In this document: positions 43,724-56,009 of the stretch, piece after piece
Layout of the letters: every line of letters begins with the position of its first letter
Position numbering within the stretch: the first letter of the stretch is position 1
DNA from: Candidatus Nanosynbacter sp. TM7-053
GTDB taxonomy: Bacteria > Patescibacteriota > Saccharimonadia > Saccharimonadales > Saccharimonadaceae
DNA length: 64,000 nt
Assembly: GCF_022828375.1 (NCBI RefSeq)
Contig: NZ_JAJQJX010000001.1
Coordinates: 1 to 64,000 of the forward strand
Direction: 5' to 3'
Position numbers and translations under genes: made by a program
The notes under the pieces: model-generated
Database searches by the model: none
The model's input: the letters and a program-made list of their open reading frames with translations, nothing else
What the model was told of the DNA's origin: nothing

Positions 43724-45111
43724 GATATCTGTGTGTTGCGACGGAATAAATTAATGAATTGTCGGCGAATTGGGCGGCCTACGATGTTGCCGAATGACGC
43801 ACCAATCGCCACTGCTACGCCGATGAGGATTGCTCGCGCTAAGATAGCCAGGGCTGGCAAGAAGTTGACACTGTTCGGTGGATATAAGACTACGCCCATC
43901 AATCCATTGTAAAGCGACAAGCCTGGGACTAGCGGCACAATTCCCGCTGCGATGATCGCCAGGGAAGGGAATTTCCATAATCTGGAAGTCATAACTGCGA
44001 CCAGCCCAATTGCCGCCGCTGCGATGCCACTCGCTGTTACGATATCAAAGCCAAAACTCATGGCTAATCTTGAAATCCACCAGCCGAAAATTGCGATTAA
44101 TCCAGAGATAACCATTCCTAAAAATCGAGAATGATTTCTCAGAACGAACGCCGCCGCGATAATTCCAGCGCCCAAATATTGCGTGTGTCCGTCCGCCAAT
44201 GTCAATCGATCTGGTGTTGCTGGGAATGTTATGCCAAATTTTGTCGCAATGTATAATCCGACCATCACGCCGGCAATTACGCCGCCCGTCGCCATTACGA
44301 CTTTTAGTAATCTGGCGTTGGCAGTCATGTAATATTCATCGATTGCGTCCTGAAATGCGCCAACAAACATCAGTCCCGCGACTAATAAGACAATTCCACT
44401 GATAACCAATAATGTTGCGTTAACGCTCAATCCCAGATAATTACTACACCAAGCTGCGCCCGCCGCCACCAATGTTACGAAAATCGCCACGAGGGCTTGC
44501 GAATAAAACAACGGCGCGCCAATACGCCCCAGCCACCTTAGCAGTCCAGTCGCTAGGAATCCGAGCAGAAACGCTATCGATGCCATGAGCAAACTGCCAC
44601 CGTACAGAATAACGGAACCCGCGCTCACTAATCCGCCCGCCGCGTAAACGACTAGCCGGGAATGTTCGGTGGGTTTTTTGAGTATTTGTTGCAATCGTTC
44701 CTCGGCTTCTTCCAGGGAAAGCTGTTTGCGACGAATGTCGAGGGCTAATAATTGCAATGCTTGGATTAATTGATAATTAGGGTCGTCAGGAACGATAACT
44801 CGCGCCATCGTCAAAGGTTCGTGGCTAACTCCGCGGTCTTGAGAAATTGTCACCAAAGTGTAACTCACGTCCACGTGAACGGGTCTGCGGCAATACGTCC
44901 GCGTAATTCCTTGCGCCATACGAACCACATCGCGCGCCACCACGCCCATGCTCAGAAGTTGCTCGGCAATCGTCATAGCCAGGCGCAAAGCTCGCATATT
45001 CGGCGTCAAACTTTCATCAATTTTCTCCAGATGATGCTCTGGCTCAAAGCTGTAAAGGTTAGCGACTCGGGCTAATGATTGCTCAATGAATTTTGGTACT
45101 TTTTTCTTCAC
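43720..45111 (-). CDS. ThrE-family (DUF1212) threonine/serine exporter-like protein
   Basis: 463 residues. The soluble N-terminal domain (about 40-150) has the DUF1212 pattern: LRLAMTIAEQLLSMGVVARDV, CRRPVHVDVSYTLVTIS, ARVIVPDDPNYQLI. It is followed by about ten hydrophobic segments (VVYAAGGLVSAGSVILYGG onward). ThrE proteins export threonine and serine. In a bacterium with almost no amino-acid synthesis it may instead balance peptide-derived amino acids; that is inference. Confidence 0.85.
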   Translation of the reverse strand: MKKKVPKFIEQSLARVANLYSFEPEHHLEKIDESLTPNMRALRLAMTIAEQLLSMGVVARDVVRMAQGITRTYCRRPVHVDVSYTLVTISQDRGVSHEPLTMARVIVPDDPNYQLIQALQLLALDIRRKQLSLEEAEERLQQILKKPTEHSRLVVYAAGGLVSAGSVILYGGSLLMASIAFLLGFLATGLLRWLGRIGAPLFYSQALVAIFVTLVAAGAAWCSNYLGLSVNATLLVISGIVLLVAGLMFVGAFQDAIDEYYMTANARLLKVVMATGGVIAGVMVGLYIATKFGITFPATPDRLTLADGHTQYLGAGIIAAAFVLRNHSRFLGMVISGLIAIFGWWISRLAMSFGFDIVTASGIAAAAIGLVAVMTSRLWKFPSLAIIAAGIVPLVPGLSLYNGLMGVVLYPPNSVNFLPALAILARAILIGVAVAIGASFGNIVGRPIRRQFINLFRRNTQIS

Positions 45112-45148
45112 AATATCTAGTGTAACAAATTTTATGCCAATAGAAATA

Positions 45149-45220
45149 GCCCGCCAAGAGAGCTCAAGCCTAGGCCTAAGCCTCAGGCGAACTACTTCAT
45201 TTCTTGACGGGCGTTAGCCC
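45149..45220 (-). other. 3' hairpins of cassette 4
   Basis: Read on the minus strand, GCCCGTCAAGA (45212-45202) pairs with TCTTGGCGGGC (45159-45149), 11 pairs with one G-U; on the plus strand that pair would be C-A, so the fold is meant for the minus-strand RNA. Inside is GC-rich sequence with TAGGCCTA. A smaller GGGC-TAAC-GCCC hairpin (45220-45209) competes for the same arm. Confidence 0.6.
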
Positions 45221-45227
45221 AGCTTTT

Positions 45228-45644
45228 TCACCAAGGAAGAAGGTCTCCAACGCACTGGAGGATGTTCTTTCGGGGTTTGGGCTCTTCGCCCAAAGACCCC
45301 AAGTAGTCGTCGAAGTCGGGCGTCTTGCCCAACTTCATTTCCTTTTTCAGTGCGCGCCTGAAGACATAATTTGTCTTCAGGTCCCTGAATTCGGTGAAAA
45401 AGGCCCAAGTCACCTTGGCCGCATACACACAAAACGTGGCGGATAATAGCGACAGAATCCAGAAGGGGATTCGAACTTCGCTCTGACTCATCACGATGAA
45501 GTGATAGTCAAATTGCCCGACCGCGATCGCGATGAAGCTCACGGATACCGCAAGGTATCCGATCGGAACGAAGAGCAACGCGTAGGCGATGATGCGAGCC
45601 GCAATTCCGCACGACTTGACTTCAAACAGTCTGTTGGTTTCCAT
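45228..45644 (-). CDS. Orphan two-helix membrane protein, cassette 4
   Basis: 138 residues from the ATG at 45644; AAAGG lies 12 nt upstream, and a TTG at 45656 abuts it. Two strong hydrophobic segments (IIAYALLFVPIGYLAVSVSFI and IPFWILSLLSATFCVYAAKV) precede a cytoplasmic charged tail with TPDFDDYLGSLGEE. Codon use is GC-rich, as in cassettes 2 and 3. It is driven by P4 and has a structured 3' end. No family recognised. Confidence 0.7.
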   Translation of the reverse strand: METNRLFEVKSCGIAARIIAYALLFVPIGYLAVSVSFIAIAVGQFDYHFIVMSQSEVRIPFWILSLLSATFCVYAAKVTWAFFTEFRDLKTNYVFRRALKKEMKLGKTPDFDDYLGSLGEEPKPRKNILQCVGDLLPW

Positions 45645-45715
45645 TTCGGTGACCAACCTTTCGTTGTTGCTGGTACTACTTCTGCTAAAATGGAGTTTAA
45701 CAGAAGCTTACATCA

Positions 45716-45744
45716 TTTATACCACACTTGTGCAAAAAAGTCAA
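45716..45744 (-). promoter_or_regulatory. Cassette promoter P4 with CAC-AA-GTG operator
   Basis: Minus-strand TTGACT (45744-45739) and TATAAA (45721-45716), 17-nt spacer with GCACAAGTGTG. One base differs from P1. The first transcribed bases (ATGTAAGCTTCTGTTAA) resemble the P1-P3 starts. Confidence 0.83.
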
Positions 45745-45757
45745 CATTGGGAGGAGT

Positions 45758-47725
45758 TTAGTCAACTTTCTGTAAAATAATGCCCGTTCTGGCTGGCAAG
45801 TAAACTTTAAGATTGTGGCTATTATCAGCTGGGGAAGTAAAAAATCGGGAATTATGGTCTATTCGCTCCTGTCCGCCGAAGTTCTTGTCGTCGCTACTTA
45901 ACGTCAACTTATAAGAGCCAGCTTCTGCGGGTACTGCGTAATCTGAGTGGGATTTGTCGGGCGAAAAATTGATAACAAATAAAAAGTCGCCGTGCATAAA
46001 ACTTGCCGTGTGATCAGATTGGCGAACCGTCAAATGGTGAACATTAGGATTATCAATTTGCCTAATAATCTTCATCAGCGCTGCGTCAAAATCTCCCAGC
46101 CATTGATATTTTAAGAAGCCGTTGTCGCGCAAATTCCATTGCCGACGAGCATGCTTAAATGACCAATTATTGCCTTCACGCGGAAAATCAATCCATTCCG
46201 GATGCCCGAATTCATTGCCCATAAAATTCAAATAACCGCCGCCGTGCAGCCCAGCGGTCATCAGACGAATTAGTTTATGCAGGGCTATTCCGCGTTCAGT
46301 CTTAAGGTCTGGATCAATTTTATCCATATGCCAATACATATTTTTATCAATCAATCGGAAAATCAGCGTTTTATCACCGACAAGCGCTTGATCGTGACTT
46401 TCGGCGTAATTGATGACTTTTTCCTCTGGGCGATGCGAGCTCAAAGTGTAAGCTAATTGCCCCAAATCCCAATCTTCATCATTTTTCTCTTTCAGAGTTT
46501 TTATCCATAAATCTGGCGCGCCCATCTGTAATCGATAATCAAATCCCAGCCCGCCGTCCTTTATCGATGCGCCAAGTCCAGGAAAACCGCTCATTTCCTC
46601 TGCAATTGTCGTGGCGTCGGGGCGAATGGCGTGAATTACTTCATTTGCCAGCCGTAAATAAGCAAGTGCGTCTTTGTCGACATTATCGCGGAAATAATCG
46701 TCATAGCTAGTGAAACTTTTTCCGAGTCCGTGGTCGTGGTAAATCATACTAGTTACGCCATCAAACCTAAATCCGTCAATGTGATATTCGTCCAGCCACC
46801 AGCGACAATTACTTGCCAAAAAATGCAAAACTTCTGGCTTGCCGTAATCGAATAATCGCGAATCCCATTCTGGATGATTTGTTGGCTTGAAATATTGTGT
46901 CGGATCGCCAGCGAAATTGCCCAGACCTTCGACTTCGTTTTTGGCGGCGTGAGCGTGAACAAGGTCAATGATGACGCGCAGTCCTATTCCATGCGCCACG
47001 TCGACCAATTTCTTAAAATCGTCGGGCGTGCCAAATCTTGACGAAACCGCGAAAAAGTTGCTGACGTGATAACCGAAACTGCCGTAATATGGATGCTCGG
47101 CGATTGCCATAAGCTGAATGGTGTTATAGCCAGATTCTTTAATTCGCGGCAAAACCTCTGTGGTAAATTCACTGAAACTGGCAACTTTTTCTTCCTGGCT
47201 ACTCATACCAATATGCGCTTCGTAAATTAGGGGAACTTTTGGCTTGGGCGGAGTGTTGTTTTGCCAATTGTAAGGAGTTTTTGGCGACCACACAACTGCG
47301 GAAAAATCGACAGAATTTTCGTCCTGAACGACGTAATTTGCATATGAAGGCAGTCGCCAGCCGTCGCCGCCAGACCAATAGATGCGCAATTTATATTTTT
47401 GTCCGTGACGAAGCGATTTTTCAGGAATATTTATGCTCCATTCGCCATTTTTATCGCGATTTAAGGCGAATTCTTCGCTCTCTTTCCAATCTGAAAAATC
47501 GCCAACCAAGAATATCCGAGTGGCGTTCGGCGCCCATTCTCTAAACGTCCAGTCCGTATCCGTTTTATGAAGTCCGAAATGCAAAAAACCCATCGCGAAT
47601 TCGGCTGGAGTCTTGCCGCTTAAAACCTTTTTCAGTTTCGAGGAAATATACTTCTCACGCGCCTGAATTGTGGATTTGTGCGGGGCTAGCCACTGGTCCA
47701 AATCAACGAGGGTTTTATTGCTCAT
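45758..47725 (-). CDS. glgB: 1,4-alpha-glucan branching enzyme
   Basis: 655 residues from the ATG at 47725, 6 nt after TATACT (leaderless). N-terminal carbohydrate-binding CBM48 (FREWAPNATRIFLVGDFSDW), then a GH13 barrel: VIIDLVHAH, DGFRFDGVTSM (nucleophile Asp), TIAEEMSG (acid/base Glu), INYAESHDQ. The form resembles the eukaryote-like branching enzymes. No glycogen synthase or other glycogen gene is nearby. It introduces alpha-1,6 branches in glycogen. Confidence 0.93.
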   Translation of the reverse strand: MSNKTLVDLDQWLAPHKSTIQAREKYISSKLKKVLSGKTPAEFAMGFLHFGLHKTDTDWTFREWAPNATRIFLVGDFSDWKESEEFALNRDKNGEWSINIPEKSLRHGQKYKLRIYWSGGDGWRLPSYANYVVQDENSVDFSAVVWSPKTPYNWQNNTPPKPKVPLIYEAHIGMSSQEEKVASFSEFTTEVLPRIKESGYNTIQLMAIAEHPYYGSFGYHVSNFFAVSSRFGTPDDFKKLVDVAHGIGLRVIIDLVHAHAAKNEVEGLGNFAGDPTQYFKPTNHPEWDSRLFDYGKPEVLHFLASNCRWWLDEYHIDGFRFDGVTSMIYHDHGLGKSFTSYDDYFRDNVDKDALAYLRLANEVIHAIRPDATTIAEEMSGFPGLGASIKDGGLGFDYRLQMGAPDLWIKTLKEKNDEDWDLGQLAYTLSSHRPEEKVINYAESHDQALVGDKTLIFRLIDKNMYWHMDKIDPDLKTERGIALHKLIRLMTAGLHGGGYLNFMGNEFGHPEWIDFPREGNNWSFKHARRQWNLRDNGFLKYQWLGDFDAALMKIIRQIDNPNVHHLTVRQSDHTASFMHGDFLFVINFSPDKSHSDYAVPAEAGSYKLTLSSDDKNFGGQERIDHNSRFFTSPADNSHNLKVYLPARTGIILQKVD

Positions 47726-47797
47726 GTTTCTAGTATACAGCATACGGAAGGGGCTATGCTTGTAAATATCGATTAAAGTTGTATAATATATAGCAAT

Positions 47798-50723
<2,926 letters not shown>

Positions 50724-50837
50724 GCTATTTACAACTGATTGGAAAATCGTTATAATTAAACTCATACGCCGTGAGGTCTTTTTTATGGACTGTACCCGCG
50801 TGAAAAATAATAATTAAATTAAGGAGAACTTCTACAA

Positions 50838-52022
50838 ATGGCAGATGCATTTGACCGAAGCAAACCGCACGTTAACGTTGGTACAATGGGCCACGTTGAC
50901 CACGGTAAGACTACGCTGACTGCTGCGATTACTGCAGTGTTGGCAAAGCGCCTACCAAGCGCAGTTAATAAACCTGTTGCGTACGACCAGATCGACAACG
51001 CACCAGAAGAGAAGCAACGTGGTATTACTATCGCGTCTTCACACCAAGAGTATGAATCAAAGAATCGTCACTATGCACACGTTGACATGCCAGGACACGC
51101 TGACTACGTCAAGAACATGATCACCGGTGCTGCTCAGGTTGACGGTGCGGTATTGGTTATCGCTGCAACTGACGGCCCAATGCCTCAGACTCGTGAGCAC
51201 GTTTTGCTTGCAAAGCAGGTTGGTGTGCCAAAGATCGTTGTCTTCTTGAACAAGATGGACATGGCTGACGAAGAAATGGTTGAGCTGATCGAAGAAGAAG
51301 TTCGCGAACTTCTTGAAAAGAACGGCTTCGACAAAGACGCTCCAATCATCAAGGGTTCTGCTCTTAAGGCTCTTGAAGGTGACGAGAAATACGAAGACGC
51401 TATTATGGAATTGGTTGACGCAATGGACAGCTACATTCCAGAGCCAGCACGCGACATGGACAAACCGTTCATTATGCCAATTGAGGACGTCTTCTCAATT
51501 AAGGGTCGTGGTACAGTAGCAACTGGTCGTATCGAGCAGGGTGTTGTTAAATTGAACGACGAAGTTGAAATCGTTGGTTTGAAGCCAACTCAGAAGTCAG
51601 TTGTAACTGGTATTGAGGCCTTCAAGAAATCTCTTGACCAAGGTCAAGCAGGTGACAACGCAGGTGTCTTGCTACGTGGTATTGAGCGCAGCGACATTGA
51701 GCGCGGTCAAGTTTTGGCAAAGCCAGGCACAATTACTCCACATACTGAGTTTGAAGCTGAAGTTTACATATTGAAGAAGGAAGAAGGCGGTCGCCACACT
51801 CCATTCTCAAAGGGCTACAAGCCACAATTCTACTTCCGCACAACTGACGTTACTGGTGAAGTTGAATTGCCAGCTGACAAAGAAATGGTTATGCCAGGCG
51901 ACACTGTAACCTTCAAGGTTAAGTTGCTTGCGCCAATCGCTATGGAGCAAGGTTTGAACTTTGCTATCCGCGAAGGTGGCCGTACAGTTGGTGCTGGTGT
52001 TGTTACAAAGATTAACAAATAA
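50838..52022 (+). CDS. tuf: Elongation factor Tu
   Basis: 394 residues. [41 protein letters not shown], and the C-terminal domains are complete. The switch-1 stretch reads [14 protein letters not shown], where most bacteria have INTSHVEYE. Promoter TTTACA-17-TATAAT lies about 85 nt upstream; the leader contains a ten-codon frame before AAGGAG. Separate from fusA. Confidence 0.97.
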   Translation: MADAFDRSKPHVNVGTMGHVDHGKTTLTAAITAVLAKRLPSAVNKPVAYDQIDNAPEEKQRGITIASSHQEYESKNRHYAHVDMPGHADYVKNMITGAAQVDGAVLVIAATDGPMPQTREHVLLAKQVGVPKIVVFLNKMDMADEEMVELIEEEVRELLEKNGFDKDAPIIKGSALKALEGDEKYEDAIMELVDAMDSYIPEPARDMDKPFIMPIEDVFSIKGRGTVATGRIEQGVVKLNDEVEIVGLKPTQKSVVTGIEAFKKSLDQGQAGDNAGVLLRGIERSDIERGQVLAKPGTITPHTEFEAEVYILKKEEGGRHTPFSKGYKPQFYFRTTDVTGEVELPADKEMVMPGDTVTFKVKLLAPIAMEQGLNFAIREGGRTVGAGVVTKINK

Positions 52023-52044
52023 TCTTGATAACACAAGCCTAATT

Positions 52045-52073
52045 AAATCCCCCGAACTTTCGGGGGATTTTTT
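52045..52073. terminator. Terminator of tuf
   Basis: AAATCCCCCGA and CGGGGGATTTTTT form a perfect stem; A-rich on the 5' side, so it can also act for the converging lipoprotein gene. Confidence 0.9.
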
Positions 52074-52094
52074 GATTGCCACTGTACTATATAT

Positions 52095-52850
52095 CTAATC
52101 AAGGAATCTTGTGTCAAAACATTTTTCAGAAAGATCAAGCTCATATAGAGGATAGCGCGGGCCGTTATTATCTTCCTCGTTGACGGATGTAGTCTTTGTA
52201 ACCTTCATACCCATTTTCCTGCCGTCTCTTGTGGTCATAAATTGAGGAAGGCATATATACTGCTCATTTTCATCGATAAAATGAGACACGGGTTTAGTGA
52301 ATTGTCCTACACTATCACTTTTTTCTCTACATTTGTCTAGATCCTTTGTAATTTCAGTTGAGGGGTAGCTATATTGTGTGTATAGCTCATCTGTCTTGTC
52401 TAGGAGGTTTGAAACACTAGGTTCTCTTTTTCCTCCTTGAGTTGCTTCAATGAAGTCAATATTGTTAAATCCAAATCTAACTAAGTCATTGCCATCGCAA
52501 AAATAAACAGAGCAATCGTACATCCCGGGGACGTTATATTGGCTATATCCGCAAAAGGCCGTAAACCCTTCTCGAACGCCATTCTCTGAATAGTAAATCG
52601 AATTCTTGCTTAAATCTATGACACCATCTCTTTCCTTCTTTTCCTCCGACAAATTTTTATTACTGTCATTTTCTGGCTGAGATGTAGTAGTCTCAGAGCT
52701 GCCGTATGGGGCTGAACTTGAGCTTCCAGCATCAACTCCTTTCTCGCCTGCGCACCCGGCTAAGAAGCATGACGGCAGTAAAGCTAACACTGCAATTGCT
52801 CGCTTTATTTTGTCGTGTGGCGCTTTTTCTGCAAACATTCTTTTTTCCAT
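52095..52850 (-). CDS. Predicted lipoprotein
   Basis: 251 residues. Basic N-terminus, hydrophobic stretch AIAVLALLPSCF and lipobox LAGC (Cys about residue 33). A Ser/Thr/Asn-rich linker follows, then a domain with six cysteines (CGYSQ, DCSVYFCDG, DKCREK, YICLPQ, KCFD), suggesting disulfides outside the cell. Family unknown. GGAGG precedes the start. A possible surface protein in host contact. Confidence 0.8.
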   Translation of the reverse strand: MEKRMFAEKAPHDKIKRAIAVLALLPSCFLAGCAGEKGVDAGSSSSAPYGSSETTTSQPENDSNKNLSEEKKERDGVIDLSKNSIYYSENGVREGFTAFCGYSQYNVPGMYDCSVYFCDGNDLVRFGFNNIDFIEATQGGKREPSVSNLLDKTDELYTQYSYPSTEITKDLDKCREKSDSVGQFTKPVSHFIDENEQYICLPQFMTTRDGRKMGMKVTKTTSVNEEDNNGPRYPLYELDLSEKCFDTRFLD

Positions 52851-52995
52851 ATATCCTCCCGTTGATAATATGTAAAAGTTAATAAATTGCCAATATTATA
52901 CATATTTTTTGCCGTAAAGTAAAGTTAATTGACAAAGCGGTAATGTTTATGGCAGAATAAAGACATCTAATATAAAACAGAAAAAGGAGATTTTG

Positions 52996-53937
52996 GTGAA
53001 TAAACAGAAATTGCTAATTATTGGCGGAGGCGGAATGGTCGGTGCGACGGCGGCTTATGCGTGCGCGTTGCGTAGTGTTATTGAAGAAATTGTGTTGATT
53101 GACCGTAATGAGGATTTGGCTTGGGGTCAGGCGGCTGACATCAATGACGCGATGGGAATTGACAGAAATGTCGTGGTTCATACGGGAAATTATTCTGATA
53201 TCAATGACGATGACATCGTTGTGATTACCGCGGGTGCGCCGCAACTTCCTGGACAGACTCGGTTGGAGCTGATTGACGTTAATGCAAAAATTATGCGTGA
53301 TATTGTGAAAAATATTATGGCGAATGGCGCGAAGCCGTATTTGGTGATCGTCAGTAATCCGGTTGATGTTTTGACTTACGTGGCGCTTAAGGAATCTGGT
53401 TTACCGAAAAATCGCGTGTTTGGGACGGGTACGACGCTTGATACTTCGCGAATGAAGTCGTACTTGGCGGATGCGTTCAATGTCGATAGTAAAGCGGTTG
53501 ACGCTTATATTTTGGGTGAGCATGGCGATTCGTCGTTTTCGACAATTGAGACGGCGCAAATTGGTGAAGTGCCAATTAAGGAATATCCTGGATTTACAGA
53601 GGAAATGATTGATGGAATTGAGCAGGAGGTTCGCGACCGAGCGTATCGGGTGATTGAAACAAAGAAATCGACGTATTTTGCGATTGGGTTTGTCGTGTCT
53701 AAAATTGTTTCGGCACTCCGAAAATCGACACATACGGTTTATCCCGTTTGCTCGTTGGCTGAGGGTGAATATGGACTGAATAATGTTGTGCTTGGATTGC
53801 CGTCAATAGTTAATAGCGACGGCGTGAAGATTTTGGCAGGCTATCCGCTTACCGAACGAGAGAAAGAATCGCTGAATAAATCCGCTGGAATTATTGCGGA
53901 AATGATTTCTCATCTTGATAAAGCCAAAAATTGCTGA
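52996..53937 (+). CDS. ldh: L-lactate dehydrogenase
   Basis: 313 residues from GTG 52996 (AAGGAG 6 nt upstream). NAD site IIGGGGMVGATAAYAC; substrate loop with GQTRLELIDVN; active-site GEHGDSSF with catalytic His. Gln before TRLEL suggests lactate rather than malate specificity. It reduces pyruvate to lactate, the likely fermentation end step. TTGACA near 52931 begins the promoter region. Confidence 0.93.
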   Translation: MNKQKLLIIGGGGMVGATAAYACALRSVIEEIVLIDRNEDLAWGQAADINDAMGIDRNVVVHTGNYSDINDDDIVVITAGAPQLPGQTRLELIDVNAKIMRDIVKNIMANGAKPYLVIVSNPVDVLTYVALKESGLPKNRVFGTGTTLDTSRMKSYLADAFNVDSKAVDAYILGEHGDSSFSTIETAQIGEVPIKEYPGFTEEMIDGIEQEVRDRAYRVIETKKSTYFAIGFVVSKIVSALRKSTHTVYPVCSLAEGEYGLNNVVLGLPSIVNSDGVKILAGYPLTEREKESLNKSAGIIAEMISHLDKAKNC

Positions 53938-54033
53938 TATAATCGCATAGTTAATAATAATTTATCTCGAGAACTCGATTGACCGTAAATAGGGCAATTA
54001 GAGGTTACGAGATTGCACATAAGAGGAGGAGCT

Positions 54034-54351
54034 ATGGCTCAAGATACAGGAATTAAAATCCGTATTCGTCTGAAGGCTTATGACCACAAAGTCATTGACC
54101 AATCAGCAAAACAAATTATCGACACCGCAATTCGCACAGGTGCTAACGTGGCTGGTCCAGTGCCTTTGCCAACTCGACGCAGCACTTACACCGTCGTAAA
54201 GAGTCCACACGTTTACAAAACTGGTGGTGAATCTTACGAGCGCCGCGTTCACAAGCGCCTGATTGACATTACAAACGCTACGCCAAAGACGATTGATAGC
54301 TTGCAGAACTTGAATTTGCCAGCTGGCGTTGATGCTGAAATTCGTATGTAA
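54034..54351 (+). CDS. rpsJ: 30S ribosomal protein S10
   Basis: 105 residues from the ATG at 54034 (AGGAGG upstream). [31 protein letters not shown], and [16 protein letters not shown] are family marks. It is normally the first gene of the S10 operon, but here it has its own terminator (54368-54397) and is separated from rplC by about 1 kb and two genes. Confidence 0.96.
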   Translation: MAQDTGIKIRIRLKAYDHKVIDQSAKQIIDTAIRTGANVAGPVPLPTRRSTYTVVKSPHVYKTGGESYERRVHKRLIDITNATPKTIDSLQNLNLPAGVDAEIRM

Positions 54352-54367
54352 TTTAACGATATATAAA

Positions 54368-54397
54368 ATTTCCGCCTCTTGAATGGGGCGGATTTTT
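54368..54397 (+). terminator. rpsJ terminator
   Basis: TCCGCCTC pairs with GGGGCGGA around TTGAAT, then TTTTTA. Confidence 0.85.
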
Positions 54398-54419
54398 ATG
54401 CTATAATTTCATTTAGCTT

Positions 54420-54752
54420 ATGACAAAACAAAAAACTCGTACTTATGCTCGCAATCGCTCGAAGTCTAGCGAGCTGTTTAGTCGCAAAGGGCGCGAACGC
54501 ATTTATGACAATGACGGCTCATTTTTCTTGAAATTGGTGGTTTTTGTGATATTAAGTGCGCTGTGGCTTCGTCTAAAAAATCCAATTGAAGCTGGCGGTT
54601 TGGCTGTTCAGGCTATTCCTGTCGGGTTATTTATTGCATTGCTATTAGTCTTAAAGATTGAGAAATACCAATTCAATCGGAAAATTTGGTATGTTACGAT
54701 AATTTTCATGGCAATTCTGACCTCGTTTACGCCGGTTGGCGTGATGATTTAA
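54420..54752 (+). CDS. Small membrane protein
   Basis: 110 residues. Basic N-terminus, then three hydrophobic segments (FLKLVVFVILSALWL, AIPVGLFIALLLVLKI, IWYVTIIFMAILTSF). TATAAT at 54402-54407 is 12 nt before the ATG, overlapping the rpsJ terminator region. No family recognised. Lies within the split S10 operon. Confidence 0.68.
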   Translation: MTKQKTRTYARNRSKSSELFSRKGRERIYDNDGSFFLKLVVFVILSALWLRLKNPIEAGGLAVQAIPVGLFIALLLVLKIEKYQFNRKIWYVTIIFMAILTSFTPVGVMI

Positions 54753-54830
54753 TCGCTATGGATTCGTTATAAAATAATACCGCCCAATTAGGACGATATT
54801 ATTTGCTTGAAGTTGTTTGCTCTTAAACTT

Positions 54831-55130
54831 CTAGAATGGGCGACCGCCACCCAACTTGCTAATAGCGTATCCAGAGTCTTGAATAATATCAATTAGCGCC
54901 TCGGCTCGTGTAGCTGCGTCTGGGATGTTTTTAGCCGCCTCGTAAGCTAAGCGGAACATCTTACTGCTGTTGGTTATTCTTGCAGCTGACATGTATATAC
55001 GAATTTTTCTTTCTCCATCAACGCCTTCCATTCTATCTATATTTGGCGCTAGTGCATTAATAGCCTCGTCTCTGATAGTGCGTAAATTATTCAGTTCTTC
55101 GTTAGTATTTTCGATTTGAGAATCGTTCAT
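54831..55130 (-). CDS. Small helical hypothetical protein
   Basis: 99 residues, mostly helical (EELNNLRTIRDEAINALAP, FRLAYEAAKNIPDAATRAEALIDII), ending GGGRPF. Weakly like a TPR or helical-repeat pair. GGGGGC-type site upstream is poor. No family recognised. It is read against the surrounding ribosomal genes. Confidence 0.6.
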   Translation of the reverse strand: MNDSQIENTNEELNNLRTIRDEAINALAPNIDRMEGVDGERKIRIYMSAARITNSSKMFRLAYEAAKNIPDAATRAEALIDIIQDSGYAISKLGGGRPF

Positions 55131-55217
55131 GATTGCCCCCTAATTAATAAAATTTCTTTTCGAATATGATTATAGCATATGCGGAACTGTAGATAAAACA
55201 GAACATGTGGTCATGGG

Positions 55218-55247
55218 TTGACTTTTTAGGCTTAATTGTGCTACAAT
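55218..55247 (+). promoter_or_regulatory. Promoter of the rplC operon
   Basis: TTGACT (55218-55223) and TACAAT (55242-55247), 18-nt spacer. The leader to 55394 starts with ATTACGCGTAAT (55263-55274) and a CTGCTC/GAGCAG hairpin (55280-55303). It could be a ribosomal-protein control site; none is recognised. Confidence 0.7.
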
Positions 55248-55394
55248 TTACAGGTAATTTCTATTACGCGTAATATCAACTGCTCTCCTTGATGAATGAG
55301 CAGGTCTGGTTATGAGCGGATGTTTACATTTAACATTCTCCCAGAATCCAGAAACCGCACGTCATCAGGAGTATTTAAGTGGGAGTGAGGAAAA

Positions 55395-56009
55395 GTGAAA
55401 ACACTTCTCGGTACCAAACTTGGTATGACCCAGCTCTTGGCTGAAGACGGCAAAGCCATTCCGGTAACGCTGATCCAAGCCGGCCCTGTCACCGTTACTC
55501 AGGTGAAGACTGTCGAAACCGACGGTTACAATGCGGTACAGGTAGCTTTTGGAGAGGGTAAGAACCTGAGCAAGGCCGTGGCTGGACACGTTAAGCCAGC
55601 CCAAGTGACCCCGAAACATATTCGGGAATTCCGTGTCGACCAGATTCCAGAGGATCTGAAAGTTGGCAGTGAAATTAATGTTTCCGCGTTTGAAGTCGGC
55701 GATTTTGTCGATGCAACCGGAACCAGCAAAGGTAAAGGTTTCGCTGGAACCATTAAACGCCACAACTTTAAGCGTCATCGTAAGACGCACGGTGGTAAAG
55801 GTAATACTCGTAAGCCAGGTTCAATTGGCTCGATGTATCCACAAAAAGTTTTCAAGGGTAAGACGATGGCTGGTCACATGGGTCACGAACGTGTTACTGT
55901 CAAGAACTTGGAAGTGGCATATGTTGATCCAGAGACCCATCTAATCGGGGTTAAGGGCGCTGTTCCCGGACCACGAAAGGGGCTGATTATTTTAGGAGGT
56001 AACAAGTAA
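55395..56009 (+). CDS. rplC: 50S ribosomal protein L3
   Basis: 204 residues from a GTG (GGGAGTGAGG upstream). LLGTKLGMTQL and KGKGFAGTIKRHNF, GSIGSMYPQKVFKGKTMAGH are typical. First gene of the main ribosomal cluster, with its own promoter. Start of the next gene overlaps the stop. Confidence 0.97.
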   Translation: MKTLLGTKLGMTQLLAEDGKAIPVTLIQAGPVTVTQVKTVETDGYNAVQVAFGEGKNLSKAVAGHVKPAQVTPKHIREFRVDQIPEDLKVGSEINVSAFEVGDFVDATGTSKGKGFAGTIKRHNFKRHRKTHGGKGNTRKPGSIGSMYPQKVFKGKTMAGHMGHERVTVKNLEVAYVDPETHLIGVKGAVPGPRKGLIILGGNK

